Assembly: GCF_004365355.1 (NCBI RefSeq)
Contig: NZ_SODP01000001.1
Location: 1,433,473 to 1,497,472 of the forward strand
Direction: 5' to 3'
DNA length: 64,000 nucleotides
Source of the DNA: Kribbella pratensis
GTDB lineage: Bacteria > Actinomycetota > Actinomycetes > Propionibacteriales > Kribbellaceae
The notes under the pieces were generated by a model, which had not been told where the DNA came from, did not search any database, and was given only the letters and a program-made list of their open reading frames with translations. The position numbers and the translations under genes were made by a program. The stretch's first letter is position 1; each line of letters begins with the position of its first letter. This document shows, piece by piece, positions 8,768 through 16,905 of the stretch.

Positions 8768-9865
8768 GTGGTCATGGCGAAGAGCACAGCGGTGATGCTC
8801 ACGGTCGGAGACCGCGAGGTCCGGGTGTCCAGCCCTGAACGCGTTGTCTACGAGGCGACCGACTGGGCTCCGGAGGTCACCAAGCTTCAGGTCTGCGAGT
8901 ACTTCATCGACGTGGCTCCCGCGTTCATGCAGGCCTCCGGCGACCGTCCGGTCGCGCTGGAGCGCTGGCCGGGTGGGTGGCGCGAAGGGATGACGCTGTC
9001 GGTGGACGCGGTCGGTCGGCAGACGGGCGACGGGTTCTACTCCAAGCGCCTTCCGAAGGGCGCTCCCGACTGGCTCGAGACCTGCCGGGTGCTGACGCCG
9101 AACGATCGTCCGATCGACGAGCTCTGCCTGACCGAGCCGGCCGCCGCGGCGTGGGCGGCCCAGATGGGCACGCTGGTCTTCCATCCATGGGCTGTCCGCA
9201 AGACCGATCTCGACCACCCCGACGAGCTGCGCATCGACCTCGATCCGCAGCCGGGCGCAACCTTCGCCGACGCCCGACGGGTCGCCGACGTGGCCCGCGA
9301 ACTGCTCGAAGAGCTTGGCCTCAAGGGGTACCCGAAGACCAGCGGCAACCGTGGCATCCACATCTATGTGCGGATCCGGCCGGAGTGGTCCTTCGACGAG
9401 GTCCGGCACGCCGCGATCGGCCTCGGTCGTGAGCTCGAGCGCCGGGACGACGGTGTGACCACTGCCTGGTGGAAGGAGCAGCGCCGCGAGGATGCGATCT
9501 TCCTCGACTTCAACCAGAACCTCCGCGATCGCACGGTCGCAGGTGCGTGGTCGTTGCGGCCGCGGCCGGGTGCCCCGGTCAGTACGCCGATGACGTGGGA
9601 GCGGCTCGCCGAGGTGGACGACCCGCGGGCGTTCAACCTGCACACGGTCCCGGAGTACCTCGTCGACGGTGATCCGTGGGCGGACATGGACGACACGGCG
9701 TACTCGCTCGATGCGCTGCTGCGGCTGTGGGAGGAGCTGCCCGGCGGCGAGCTGAACTTCCCGCCGGACTACCCGAAGATGCCGGGGGAGCCGCCGCGCG
9801 TCCAGCCGAGCAAGAAGGTCGCAGAGCACTGGGACGAGCAGGGCAACCGGATCGCACCGGACTGA
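8768..9865 (+). CDS. LigD-type DNA polymerase/primase domain protein (stand-alone)
   Basis: About 365 residues making up only the polymerase domain of DNA ligase D (archaeo-eukaryotic primase fold), without ligase or nuclease domains. Motifs seen are LRIDLDP (metal-binding Asp pair), SGNRGIHIYV (nucleotide binding) and FLDFNQN with a following RPRPGAPVSTPM. Such proteins fill gaps with ribo- or deoxynucleotides during non-homologous end joining. No Ku or ligase gene is in the window. The start is GTG 8768, placed 10 bases after GGGAGG; ATG 8774 is a near alternative but spaced 16 bases from it. Confidence 0.9.
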   Translation: MVMAKSTAVMLTVGDREVRVSSPERVVYEATDWAPEVTKLQVCEYFIDVAPAFMQASGDRPVALERWPGGWREGMTLSVDAVGRQTGDGFYSKRLPKGAPDWLETCRVLTPNDRPIDELCLTEPAAAAWAAQMGTLVFHPWAVRKTDLDHPDELRIDLDPQPGATFADARRVADVARELLEELGLKGYPKTSGNRGIHIYVRIRPEWSFDEVRHAAIGLGRELERRDDGVTTAWWKEQRREDAIFLDFNQNLRDRTVAGAWSLRPRPGAPVSTPMTWERLAEVDDPRAFNLHTVPEYLVDGDPWADMDDTAYSLDALLRLWEELPGGELNFPPDYPKMPGEPPRVQPSKKVAEHWDEQGNRIAPD

Positions 9866-9889
9866 CAGTTCGGGAAGCTGTCTCGTCGT

Positions 9890-9930
9890 AGTGGTGTCAA
9901 AGAGTTCATCCGCTAAGGAGAAACACCACT
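9890..9930 (+). promoter_or_regulatory. Possible 5' hairpin hiding the ahpD-like ribosome site
   Basis: AGTGGTGT (9890-9897) pairs perfectly with ACACCACT (9923-9930), which ends right before the ATG. The 25-base loop contains the ribosome site AAGGAG (9915-9920). If transcribed, the stem would press against the start codon and could modulate translation. This is inference from pairing only. Confidence 0.4.
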
Positions 9931-10404
9931 ATGGACGCCCGTTTGGATATGCTCACCAACCCGGTGCTGGGCAAGTTCATCAAGCACCTCAACGCGGCCG
10001 CCCGGGTCGCGCTGGACGCCGGCGTACCGCTCTCGACCCTCGAACTGGTCGAACTGCGGGCCAGCCAGATCAACGGCTGTGCCGTCTGCGTCGACATGCA
10101 CTCGAAGGACGCCGCACACCACGGCGAGACCCCAGTCCGGATCAACCTGGTGGCGACGTGGCGCGAAGCGACCGTCTACACCGATGCCGAGCGTGCAGCA
10201 CTGGCGCTGACCGAGGCCGGCACCCGGATCGCCGATGCCGCCGGCGGTGTCCCTGACGACGTCTGGCTGAACGCGACCAAGCACTACGACGAGAACCAGC
10301 TGGCCGCGCTGGTCGGAGCCATCGCCGCCATCAACACCTGGAACCGCCTCAACGTCATGACGGCCCAGCCGGCCGGCGACTACGTCCCCGGCCAGTGGGG
10401 CTGA
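9931..10404 (+). CDS. AhpD-like / carboxymuconolactone decarboxylase family protein
   Basis: The protein has 157 residues. The redox motif is C50-A-V-C53 followed by H57 in INGCAVCVDMH, as in AhpD alkylhydroperoxidases. The start ATG 9931 follows AAGGAG at a normal distance. The family reduces peroxides through the CxxC pair, often with lipoyl or flavin partners; the partner here is not apparent. The gene lies 65 bases after the LigD-type gene, preceded by a hairpin that could mask its ribosome site, and is convergent with an SDR gene. Confidence 0.9.
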   Translation: MDARLDMLTNPVLGKFIKHLNAAARVALDAGVPLSTLELVELRASQINGCAVCVDMHSKDAAHHGETPVRINLVATWREATVYTDAERAALALTEAGTRIADAAGGVPDDVWLNATKHYDENQLAALVGAIAAINTWNRLNVMTAQPAGDYVPGQWG

Positions 10405-10437
10405 TCAGCGTTTGGCTGGTTCACCCATCGAACCGGG

Positions 10438-10468
10438 GGTTGGCCAACCGGAATCCGGTTGGCCAACC
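10438..10468. terminator. 31-base perfect dyad between convergent genes
   Basis: GGTTGGCCAACCGGA, one A, then its exact complement. Each arm holds the 12-bp palindrome GGTTGGCCAACC. It lies between the stops of the ahpD-like gene (10404) and the SDR gene (10496), so a two-way terminator is the simplest reading. Confidence 0.65.
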
Positions 10469-10473
10469 CTGCA

Positions 10474-10495
10474 TTTGGTGGGTATACCCACCAAA
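10474..10495. terminator. 22-bp perfect palindrome next to the SDR stop codon
   Basis: The half-site TTTGGTGGGTA is followed immediately by its complement, with no loop bases. It ends one base before the SDR stop codon. It could form a hairpin in either transcript or be a protein-binding dyad. Confidence 0.5.
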
Positions 10496-11251
10496 CTAGA
10501 TCGTGCGGAGGGCCCCGCCGTCGATCGGGATGATCGTGCCGGTCAGGTAGGAGGCGGCGGGGGAGAGGATGAAGGCGGCGACCCGGCCGAACTCCTCGGG
10601 GGTGCCGTAGCGACGCAGCGGGATGGTCTTCTCCGACGCGCGGCGGGCGGCCTCGGGGTCGCCGCTCTTGCCGTCGAGCTCCTTCAGGCGGTCGGTGGAG
10701 ATCCGGCCGGGCATCAGGCCGTTGACCCGGGTGCCGTTCGGGCCGAGTTCGTCGGCGAGCGTCTTGGCCACCATCGCCAGGCCGGGGCGGAGACCGTTCG
10801 AGATCGCGAGTCCGTTGATCGGGGACTTCACCGACGACGACAGCACGAAGGCGATCGACGTACCCTCCGATCCGGCCCGGGCGACGGCGCGAGCGATCCG
10901 CAGCGCGCCGAGGAAGACGCTCTCGAACGCCGACCGCCAGTCGTCCTCCTCGCTGTCGAGCGCCGTCCCGGGCCGCGGCCCGCCGACGCTGATCAGCGCT
11001 CCGTGCAGCGCACCCCACTTGGCGACCGCGGTCGCGGCCAGCCGCTCCGCGCTCTCCGGATCGGCGTTGTCGACAGGGATGCCGACGACGTTCTCGCCGA
11101 GCTCGGCCGCGGCGCGGGAGATCGACTCCTCGTTGCGGCTGGAGATCACCAGCCGTGCGCCTTCGGCAGCAAGGGCTTTCGCGGTGGCGAAGCCGAGTCC
11201 GGCGCTGGCGCCGGTGACGATGTAGGTGCGATCGCGCAGTCCGAGGTCCAC
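10496..11251 (-). CDS. SDR-family protein lacking the usual catalytic YxxxK
   Basis: About 251 residues from GTG 11251 (VDLGLRDRTYIV), chosen because the Rossmann fold starts there; an upstream GTG at 11311 adds a tail with no similarity to the fold. The cofactor motif TGASAGLG and the C-terminal GTIIPIDGGA are normal for short-chain dehydrogenases. After the Ser region (LSSSVKSPI) the expected YxxxK is replaced by SNGLRPGLA, so normal SDR catalysis is doubtful. It may bind NAD(P) and serve another role, or belong to an atypical SDR branch. Confidence 0.85.
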   Translation of the reverse strand: MDLGLRDRTYIVTGASAGLGFATAKALAAEGARLVISSRNEESISRAAAELGENVVGIPVDNADPESAERLAATAVAKWGALHGALISVGGPRPGTALDSEEDDWRSAFESVFLGALRIARAVARAGSEGTSIAFVLSSSVKSPINGLAISNGLRPGLAMVAKTLADELGPNGTRVNGLMPGRISTDRLKELDGKSGDPEAARRASEKTIPLRRYGTPEEFGRVAAFILSPAASYLTGTIIPIDGGALRTI

Positions 11252-11314
11252 ACCACCATCCTGCCCCACCACACCTCGCGGCGCACCTCGACAGTTCGTA
11301 GCCCCCGGCAAGAA

Positions 11315-13159
11315 CTAGTACGCCGACTTGCGCAAGGGCGACTCGGCTGTGGTCAGATGCCAGGCGGTGTTGACCAGGCCGAGATGGGAGAACGCCTGCG
11401 GGAAGTTCCCGAGCATGCGGCCCGATGCCACGTCGTACTCCTCGGCCAGCAGGCCGACATCGTTGCGTAGGGCAACGAGTCGTTCGTAGAGATCGCGGGC
11501 CTCGCCGACCCGGCCGATCATCGCCAGCGCGTCAGCGAGCCAGAATGAGCAGATCAGGAACGTGCCTTCGCTGTCATTGATGCCGTCGTCGGTGTGCTCG
11601 GTCAGATAGCGCCGGACGAACCCGTCGGACGCCAGCTCCCGCTGCACCGCGTCGACGGTCCCGACCACCCGGGGATCGTCGGCCGGCAGGAACCCGACCT
11701 GCGGGATCAGCAGTACGGCGGCATCCAGCGCCTTGCTCCCGTACGCCTGCGTGAAGGTGTTCCGGTCCGCGTCGTACGCCTGCTCGCAGACCGCCCGATG
11801 GATCTCGTCGGCCCGCGCCCGCCACTGTTTCGCCGGCCCGTTCAGCCCGAACCGCTGCACCGCCCGCGCGGCCCGGTCGAACGCGACCCAGGCCATCACC
11901 TTCGAGTACGTGAAATGCTGCCGCCCGCCGCGGACCTCCCAGATCCCTTCGTCCGGCTGGTCCCACACGTCGTCGAGATGCGCCATCAGACCGCGCTGCA
12001 CCTGCCACGCCTCGTCGGTCGCGCCGATCTGGTGCTCGCGGGCCAGCGCCAGAACGTCCATCACCTCGCCGAACACGTCGATCTGCAGCTGCTCGGCGGC
12101 CGCGTTCCCGATCCGGACCGGCGCCGACTCCGCGAACCCCGGCAGCCAACCGGCCTCGAACTCGGTCAGCCGGCGCTCGCCGGTCACGCCGTACATGATC
12201 TGCAGGTCCGACGGCGATCCGGCGATCGCGCGGAGCAGCCAGTTCCGCCACGATTCGGCCTCGTCGCTGTAGCCGGCGCGCAGCATCGCGGACAGCGTCA
12301 TCGTTGCATCCCGCAACCAGCAGTACCGGTAGTCCCAGTTCCGCCGGCCGCCGAGCGTCTCGGGCAGCGACGTGGTCGGCGCCGCCACGATGCCGCCGGA
12401 CGGCGCGTAGGTGAGCGCCTTCAGCGTCAGCACCGACCGCGTGACCTCCTCGCCGAAGTCGGTCGAGCTCTGGCTCCGGCCGATCCAGTCCTGCCAGAAC
12501 GTCTCGGTCGGCTCCAGCGACTGCAGCGCGTCCGTCGGCTGGGGGACCGGATGGTGCGACGGATGCCAGGTCAGCACGAACCAGGCCCGGTCGTTCTCCG
12601 CGACCCGGAAATCGGCGTACGTCGTCAGGTCGCGCCCGTACTGATGGACGTCGGACCGCAACGACACCGCGTCCGGTCCGGCGATCGCGTCGATCTGCCC
12701 GTCGGACCGGCGTACCCACGGAACGACGTGGCCGTAGTCGAACCGCAGCTTCAACTCCGACCGCAGTTCCACCGACCCGCTGACGCCTTCGACGATGCGT
12801 ACGACGTCCGGCGCGGAATCCCGTGGCGGCATGAAGTCGATCACGCGCACCGTGCCGGTCGAGGTCGACCATTCGGTCTCCAGCACGAGCGTGTCCCCGC
12901 GGTAGTGCCGGCTGCTGACGGCGTCCGCGTCCCGCGGCGCGATCCGCCAGTGACCGTTGTCCTCGGTGCCGAGCAGCGCGGCGAAGCAGGCCGGCGAGTC
13001 GAAGCGGGGGAAGCACAGCCAGTCGATCGATCCCTGCTTCGACACCAGCGCGGCGGTCTGCAGGTCACCGATCAGCGCGTAATCCTCAATCCTTCGCTCC
13101 GGCGCGGGCCTCGGGCCGCTCGACGACTTCTGGCTGCTCTGGCGCGGGCTTCTTGGCAC
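11315..13159 (-). CDS. Glycoside hydrolase family 15 protein (trehalase/glucoamylase type)
   Basis: The protein has 614 residues. The family's start IEDYALIGDLQTAALV and SIDWLCFPRFDSP is followed by a beta-rich N-terminal domain and an (alpha/alpha)6 barrel with NWDYRYCWLRDATMTL and ending NFPQAFSHLGL. Actinobacterial members of this type hydrolyse trehalose or related alpha-glucosides in the cytosol; substrate is inferred. GTG 13159 is the likely start, since AGGAGG lies 6 bases upstream. This makes the gene overlap the 3' end of the SURF1 gene by 74 bp in another frame, which points to coupled expression. Confidence 0.9.
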   Translation of the reverse strand: MPRSPRQSSQKSSSGPRPAPERRIEDYALIGDLQTAALVSKQGSIDWLCFPRFDSPACFAALLGTEDNGHWRIAPRDADAVSSRHYRGDTLVLETEWSTSTGTVRVIDFMPPRDSAPDVVRIVEGVSGSVELRSELKLRFDYGHVVPWVRRSDGQIDAIAGPDAVSLRSDVHQYGRDLTTYADFRVAENDRAWFVLTWHPSHHPVPQPTDALQSLEPTETFWQDWIGRSQSSTDFGEEVTRSVLTLKALTYAPSGGIVAAPTTSLPETLGGRRNWDYRYCWLRDATMTLSAMLRAGYSDEAESWRNWLLRAIAGSPSDLQIMYGVTGERRLTEFEAGWLPGFAESAPVRIGNAAAEQLQIDVFGEVMDVLALAREHQIGATDEAWQVQRGLMAHLDDVWDQPDEGIWEVRGGRQHFTYSKVMAWVAFDRAARAVQRFGLNGPAKQWRARADEIHRAVCEQAYDADRNTFTQAYGSKALDAAVLLIPQVGFLPADDPRVVGTVDAVQRELASDGFVRRYLTEHTDDGINDSEGTFLICSFWLADALAMIGRVGEARDLYERLVALRNDVGLLAEEYDVASGRMLGNFPQAFSHLGLVNTAWHLTTAESPLRKSAY

Positions 13160-13877
13160 CGCGGACCTCCTGTCGGGAGAAGTAGACGAGTCCGCCGACG
13201 GCCAGCAGCGCGAAGAACCACCACTGCAGGCCGTAGAAGAAGTGTGGCCCGTCGTCGATCTCCGGACCCGGGAAGCCGTTGAAGGCCGGATCGTTCGGCG
13301 GCTCCTGCTTGGTCACCATCAGGTAGCCGTCGTACAGGTTCAGCCCGAGGACCTTCGCGAAATCCGGTCCGTTGATGAGTCGCGCCGTACCACCGTTCGG
13401 GACGCCGCCGTTCGTGTGGCCGCCGCGTTCGCTGCGCTGCAGGCGTCCGGTGACCGTCACCTCGCCGGTCGGCACCGCGGGGATCTTCAGCGGCATCAGC
13501 TCCGAACTCTGCCTCGGCAGGAAGCCGCGGTCGACCAGGACCGCTTTGCCGTCGGCGAGGACCAGCGGCGTGACGATCTCGAAGCCCGGCCGGTCGTCGA
13601 TGTTGCGGTACTTGAGGACGATCTGCTTGGCCGCGTCGTACCGCCCGGTGACGACGGCGGTGCGCCAGGCGTGCTGGTCGCCGACGACGCCCGGCGGGCC
13701 CAGGATCTGGTCGATCGGAGCCGGTGCCGCGGCCAGGTTGGTCCGGGTCACCTCGTTCCGCGCCTTCCGCTCGTCGAGGCGGTGGAACTGCCAGCGACCG
13801 AGCTGCACGCACACGAACGCGAGCACCAGGACACCCAGCGCGGCGACGATCCAGCGGACGTTCATCAAGCGACCCAC
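13086..13877 (-). CDS. SURF1-family cytochrome oxidase assembly protein
   Basis: The protein has 263 residues with one membrane helix at each end (about 8-26 and 218-238) and a large extracytoplasmic domain between them. This is the standard SURF1 layout. Recognisable motifs are CVQLGRWQFHRLDERKARN, GFEIVTPLVL and VDRGFLPR. It helps assemble heme-copper oxidase. The start is GTG 13877, 6 bases after a TAAGTT -10, suggesting a leaderless transcript; ATG 13865 is an alternative. The downstream GH15 gene begins inside its 3' end. The divergent neighbour is moaA. Confidence 0.9.
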   Translation of the reverse strand: MGRLMNVRWIVAALGVLVLAFVCVQLGRWQFHRLDERKARNEVTRTNLAAAPAPIDQILGPPGVVGDQHAWRTAVVTGRYDAAKQIVLKYRNIDDRPGFEIVTPLVLADGKAVLVDRGFLPRQSSELMPLKIPAVPTGEVTVTGRLQRSERGGHTNGGVPNGGTARLINGPDFAKVLGLNLYDGYLMVTKQEPPNDPAFNGFPGPEIDDGPHFFYGLQWWFFALLAVGGLVYFSRQEVRGAKKPAPEQPEVVERPEARAGAKD

Positions 13878-13934
13878 ATCTCGAACTTAAGCCATGCCCT
13901 GAAATCGTCGACGCGCGGCACGTACGCTGGTGTG
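13878..13934. promoter_or_regulatory. Divergent promoters of SURF1 and moaA, both leaderless-type
   Basis: TAAGTT (13884-13889, minus) ends 6 bases before the SURF1 GTG. TACGCT (13923-13928, plus) ends 6 bases before the moaA ATG. Neither gene has a convincing ribosome site, which fits leaderless transcripts. Confidence 0.55.
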
Positions 13935-14954
13935 ATGACAGCGATCCAGGAGACGACTCAGACCGGCCTGGCCGACCGGTACGGCCGGGTCGCCACGGAC
14001 CTCCGGGTTTCCCTCACGGACCGCTGCAATCTGCGCTGCACCTACTGCATGCCCGAAGAGGGGCTGGACTGGCTGGCCAAGCCCGAGCTGCTCACCGACG
14101 ACGAGGTGATCCGGCTGGTGTCGATCGCCGTGACGCACCTCGGCGTGAACGAGATCCGCTTCACCGGCGGCGAGCCACTGCTCCGCCGGGGCCTGGTCGG
14201 CATCGTCGCCAGTACGACGCAACTCACGCCCCGCCCCGAGGTTTCGCTGACCACGAACGGGATCGGCCTCGCCCGGCAGGCGCAGGCACTGAAGGACGCC
14301 GGCCTGGATCGGGTGAATGTGAGCCTCGACACTATTCGCCCGGACACCTTCAAGCGGCTCACCCGCCGGGACCGCGCGAGCGACGTCGTCGCCGGGCTCG
14401 AGGCGGCCCAGGCCGCCGGTCTCACCCCGGTGAAGGTGAACGCCGTCCTCATGCGCGGCGTGAATGACGCCGAAGCGCCGGAATTGCTGGAGTTCTGTCT
14501 CGACCGCGGCTACGAACTGCGGTTCATCGAGCAGATGCCGCTCGACGCGCAGCACGGCTGGGACCGCTCGACGATGATCACCGCCGACGAGATTCTCGAA
14601 ACGCTGTCCGGCCGGTTCGCGCTGACACCCGACGACGCGTCGAAGCGGGGGAGTGCGCCGGCCGAGTCGTTCCTGGTCGAGGGTGGTCCGCAGACCGTCG
14701 GCATCATCGCCTCGGTCACCCGGCCGTTCTGCGGGGACTGCGACCGGGTCCGGCTGACCGCCGACGGTCAGGTCCGGGACTGCCTTTTCGCCCGCACCGA
14801 GTCCGACCTCCGGACCGCGTTGCGCAACGGCGCGGACGATGCCGAGTTGGCCGACCGCTGGCGGCGCGCGATGCTGCAGAAACTCCCGGGCCACGGCATC
14901 AACGATCCGAGCTTCCTGCAGCCGTCCCGGCCGATGTCCGCGATCGGCGGATGA
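13935..14954 (+). CDS. moaA: GTP 3',8-cyclase MoaA (molybdopterin synthesis)
   Basis: The protein has 339 residues. The radical-SAM cluster C31-x3-C35-x2-C38 (DRCNLRCTYC) and the C-terminal cluster cysteines C266, C269 and C283 (FCGDCDRVRL and RDCLF) are present, and the chain ends in the typical GG. It converts GTP to 3',8-cyclo-H2GTP, the first step of molybdenum cofactor synthesis. The open frame extends further upstream, but ATG 13935 is where the family begins, and a TACGCT -10 sits 6 bases before it. A molybdopterin oxidoreductase gene at 49.7 kb is one possible user of the cofactor. Confidence 0.96.
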   Translation: MTAIQETTQTGLADRYGRVATDLRVSLTDRCNLRCTYCMPEEGLDWLAKPELLTDDEVIRLVSIAVTHLGVNEIRFTGGEPLLRRGLVGIVASTTQLTPRPEVSLTTNGIGLARQAQALKDAGLDRVNVSLDTIRPDTFKRLTRRDRASDVVAGLEAAQAAGLTPVKVNAVLMRGVNDAEAPELLEFCLDRGYELRFIEQMPLDAQHGWDRSTMITADEILETLSGRFALTPDDASKRGSAPAESFLVEGGPQTVGIIASVTRPFCGDCDRVRLTADGQVRDCLFARTESDLRTALRNGADDAELADRWRRAMLQKLPGHGINDPSFLQPSRPMSAIGG

Positions 14955-15002
14955 CGGTCATACCGGCCCAATCCGGAAATGTACTTTTTCGCTAGCTGAC
15001 AT

Positions 15003-15206
15003 TCACTCGGTGAATGGTTCGACCTCGCGCAGGAATGACCGCCGGGCCAGGAAGTCGGACAGGCTCTCCTTGTGTTCGTCGCAGGCGAGCCAGGTCTTGC
15101 GCCGGTCGGGTGTGTGGATCTTCGGGTTGTTCCACCGCACCGCCCAGGTCGCAGGCCTGCCGCAGCCCTTGGCGGAGCAGACCGCCGGTGCGGCTTCTTC
15201 ACTCAT
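15003..15206 (-). CDS. Small putative zinc-binding protein
   Basis: A 67-residue protein starting MSEEAAPAVCSAKGCG. Four likely zinc ligands are seen: C10, C15, C43 and H46 (CSAKGCG and ACDEHK). Similar short proteins in actinomycetes are often labelled acetone carboxylase-like, but no enzyme activity can be read from it. The ATG at 15206 has AGGA 13 bases upstream, which is long spacing. It lies in its own unit between moaA and the DUF3099 gene. Confidence 0.75.
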   Translation of the reverse strand: MSEEAAPAVCSAKGCGRPATWAVRWNNPKIHTPDRRKTWLACDEHKESLSDFLARRSFLREVEPFTE

Positions 15207-15272
15207 GCGCTGGCGCCATTCCTCTGCATTCCTGATGTCTCAATAATCAATAGCCTGGGCAAAATGAAGCGA

Positions 15273-15304
15273 CGTCGGACAGCCACGGGGGGAGCCGTCC
15301 GACG
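15273..15304 (-). terminator. Probable terminator after the DUF3099 gene
   Basis: CGTCGGAC pairs with GTCCGACG across a 16-base loop that can itself form GGCT/AGCC pairing. It lies about 95 bases past the DUF3099 stop and upstream of the small zinc-protein gene. Confidence 0.5.
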
Positions 15305-15396
15305 CCGCATCAAGTCCCTGAATTTCACTGATGAACTTCAGAGCACGCGGGAGATTCTGACACGGATCACTCCAAGTTTTCCAGTCCCGGCCAAGA

Positions 15397-15768
15397 TCAC
15401 TTTTCGGTGTCGGTCCGGGGGTCCTGACGAGGGCCCTGATGCGGGTCCTCGTCCTGCGGTACGACGACCGTCGGGCGCTCGCCGATCGCGAGCCTCGACG
15501 GTGCGATGTAGGGGGCGGCGGCGGGCTGTGTCACGGACCGGTGGGCGTTCGCCAGCACCACCGCGAAGTACGGCAGGGCGATCGCTCCGACGACGAACAA
15601 CCAGCGCCACGGCGACGGGGTCAGGACCGCCAGCACGAAGCAGACGATCCGGATCGACATCATCCAGGCGTAGCGCACGATCCGGCTGTCCAGATCCTCG
15701 GACCGGCCCGGCTGTGCACTCGTCACCGAAATGACGGTTTCGCCGGTCCGCTCACGGTGTCGCGACAT
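15397..15768 (-). CDS. DUF3099 membrane protein
   Basis: This 123-residue protein matches the actinobacterial DUF3099 pattern: a polar N-terminus, [17 protein letters not shown], then [20 protein letters not shown], giving two membrane helices (about 35-52 and 55-73), and a polar charged tail. Function is unknown. GAGGAGG lies just before the ATG at 15768. It is divergent from the dodecin gene across a 75-bp gap. Confidence 0.88.
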   Translation of the reverse strand: MSRHRERTGETVISVTSAQPGRSEDLDSRIVRYAWMMSIRIVCFVLAVLTPSPWRWLFVVGAIALPYFAVVLANAHRSVTQPAAAPYIAPSRLAIGERPTVVVPQDEDPHQGPRQDPRTDTEK

Positions 15769-15842
15769 CTATCCTCCTCAGCAAGAACAACGGTACGCCG
15801 CGCCGCCCGCCCCCGCGCAGCCAGGATGGAGAGGAATGTCGC

Positions 15843-16055
15843 ATGACCGATCGCACCTACCGCGTCACGGAGATCGTTGGCACCTCCAAGGAGGGCATCA
15901 ACCAGGCGATCACCAACGGCATCGCCCGGGCCGGCGAGACCCTGCGTCACCTCGACTGGTTCGAGGTGACCGAGATCCGCGGCCACGTCGTCGACAACCA
16001 GATCGACCACTACCAGGTCGGTATGAAGGTCGGCTTCCGCCTCGAAGACTCCTGA
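15843..16055 (+). CDS. Dodecin family flavin-binding protein
   Basis: This 70-residue protein has the dodecin fold pattern: YRVTEIVGTSKEGINQAI, then WFEVTEIRGHVVDNQIDHYQV and a GMKVGF ending. Dodecins form hollow 12-mers that bind flavin or CoA and buffer them. The conserved Trp of the flavin site is present (HLDWFEV). GAGAGG precedes the ATG. A strong hairpin terminator follows 16 bases after the stop, so it is probably a single-gene unit. Confidence 0.93.
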   Translation: MTDRTYRVTEIVGTSKEGINQAITNGIARAGETLRHLDWFEVTEIRGHVVDNQIDHYQVGMKVGFRLEDS

Positions 16056-16070
16056 TCTCCCCTTGATCTA

Positions 16071-16108
16071 CCGCGGCCCGTCCCCGGTCGAGCGGGGACG
16101 GGCCGCGG
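16071..16108 (+). terminator. Hairpin terminator after the dodecin gene
   Basis: A perfect 15-bp stem (CCGCGGCCCGTCCCC with its complement) and an 8-base loop lie 16 bases past the dodecin stop. Confidence 0.85.
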
Positions 16109-16159
16109 CGTTGTAGCGTTCGTGCCGCTGACTTGTGTGCTGACGGGTGAGGAGGGCTT

Positions 16160-16864
16160 GTGGGTAGGTCTGTGTTGGTGACCGGCGGTAGCCGGGGGAT
16201 CGGGCTGGCGATCGCCGCCGCGTTCAAGGAGGCCGGCGACCAGGTCGCGGTCACGTACAACACCAGCCCGCCGCCGGAGGGCTTCCTCGGCGTGAAGTGC
16301 GACATCACCGATCAGGAGCAGGTCGACGCCGCCTTCGACACGATCGCGGAGCAGCACGGTCCGGTCGAGGTGCTGGTCGCGAACGCCGGCATCACCCGCG
16401 ACACCTTGTTGCTGCGGATGTCCGACGACGACTGGGACTCCGTGATCGAGACCAACCTCACCGGTTCGTTCCGGGTCGCACGCCGGGCGGCGAAGGGCAT
16501 GCTGCGGCTGCGCAAGGGCCGCATCGTCTTCATCTCCTCGGTGGTCGGCCTGCTCGGCTCCCCGGGCCAGGTGAACTACGCGGCCAGCAAGTCCGGCCTG
16601 ATCGGGATGGCCCGGTCGATCGCCCGTGAGCTCGGCAGCCGCGGCATCACCGCGAACGTGGTGGCTCCGGGCTTCGTCGAGACCGACATGACCGCGGTCC
16701 TGCCGGAGGAGACCCAGAAGCAGTACCTGAGCCAGATCCCGCTCGGCCGGTTCGGCCTGACCGAGGAGATCGCGAACGCGGTCCGCTGGCTCGCCTCCGA
16801 GGAGGCCGGCTACATCACCGGTGCGGTGATCCCGGTCGACGGCGGCATCGGCATGGGCAACTAA
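16160..16864 (+). CDS. fabG: 3-oxoacyl-ACP reductase FabG (MabA type)
   Basis: A 234-residue short-chain dehydrogenase with cofactor motif TGGSRGIG (8-15), NAG motif VANAGIT, the catalytic Ser in ISSVVG, YAASK, and the C-terminal ITGAVIPVDGG. It reduces 3-oxoacyl-ACP with NADPH in type II fatty acid synthesis. The start is GTG 16160, with GAGGAGGG just upstream. The gene is followed 41 bases later by fabI, matching the fabG1-inhA order of mycobacteria. Confidence 0.93.
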   Translation: MGRSVLVTGGSRGIGLAIAAAFKEAGDQVAVTYNTSPPPEGFLGVKCDITDQEQVDAAFDTIAEQHGPVEVLVANAGITRDTLLLRMSDDDWDSVIETNLTGSFRVARRAAKGMLRLRKGRIVFISSVVGLLGSPGQVNYAASKSGLIGMARSIARELGSRGITANVVAPGFVETDMTAVLPEETQKQYLSQIPLGRFGLTEEIANAVRWLASEEAGYITGAVIPVDGGIGMGN

Positions 16865-16905
16865 CTCTTCATCTCTACTGGCTCTTCATCACTACTGGAA
16901 AGGGC

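Noticed and set aside
13242-13934. Long 5' extension of the moaA frame
   Set aside because: It runs antisense through SURF1 and has no family similarity. MoaA begins at 13935.
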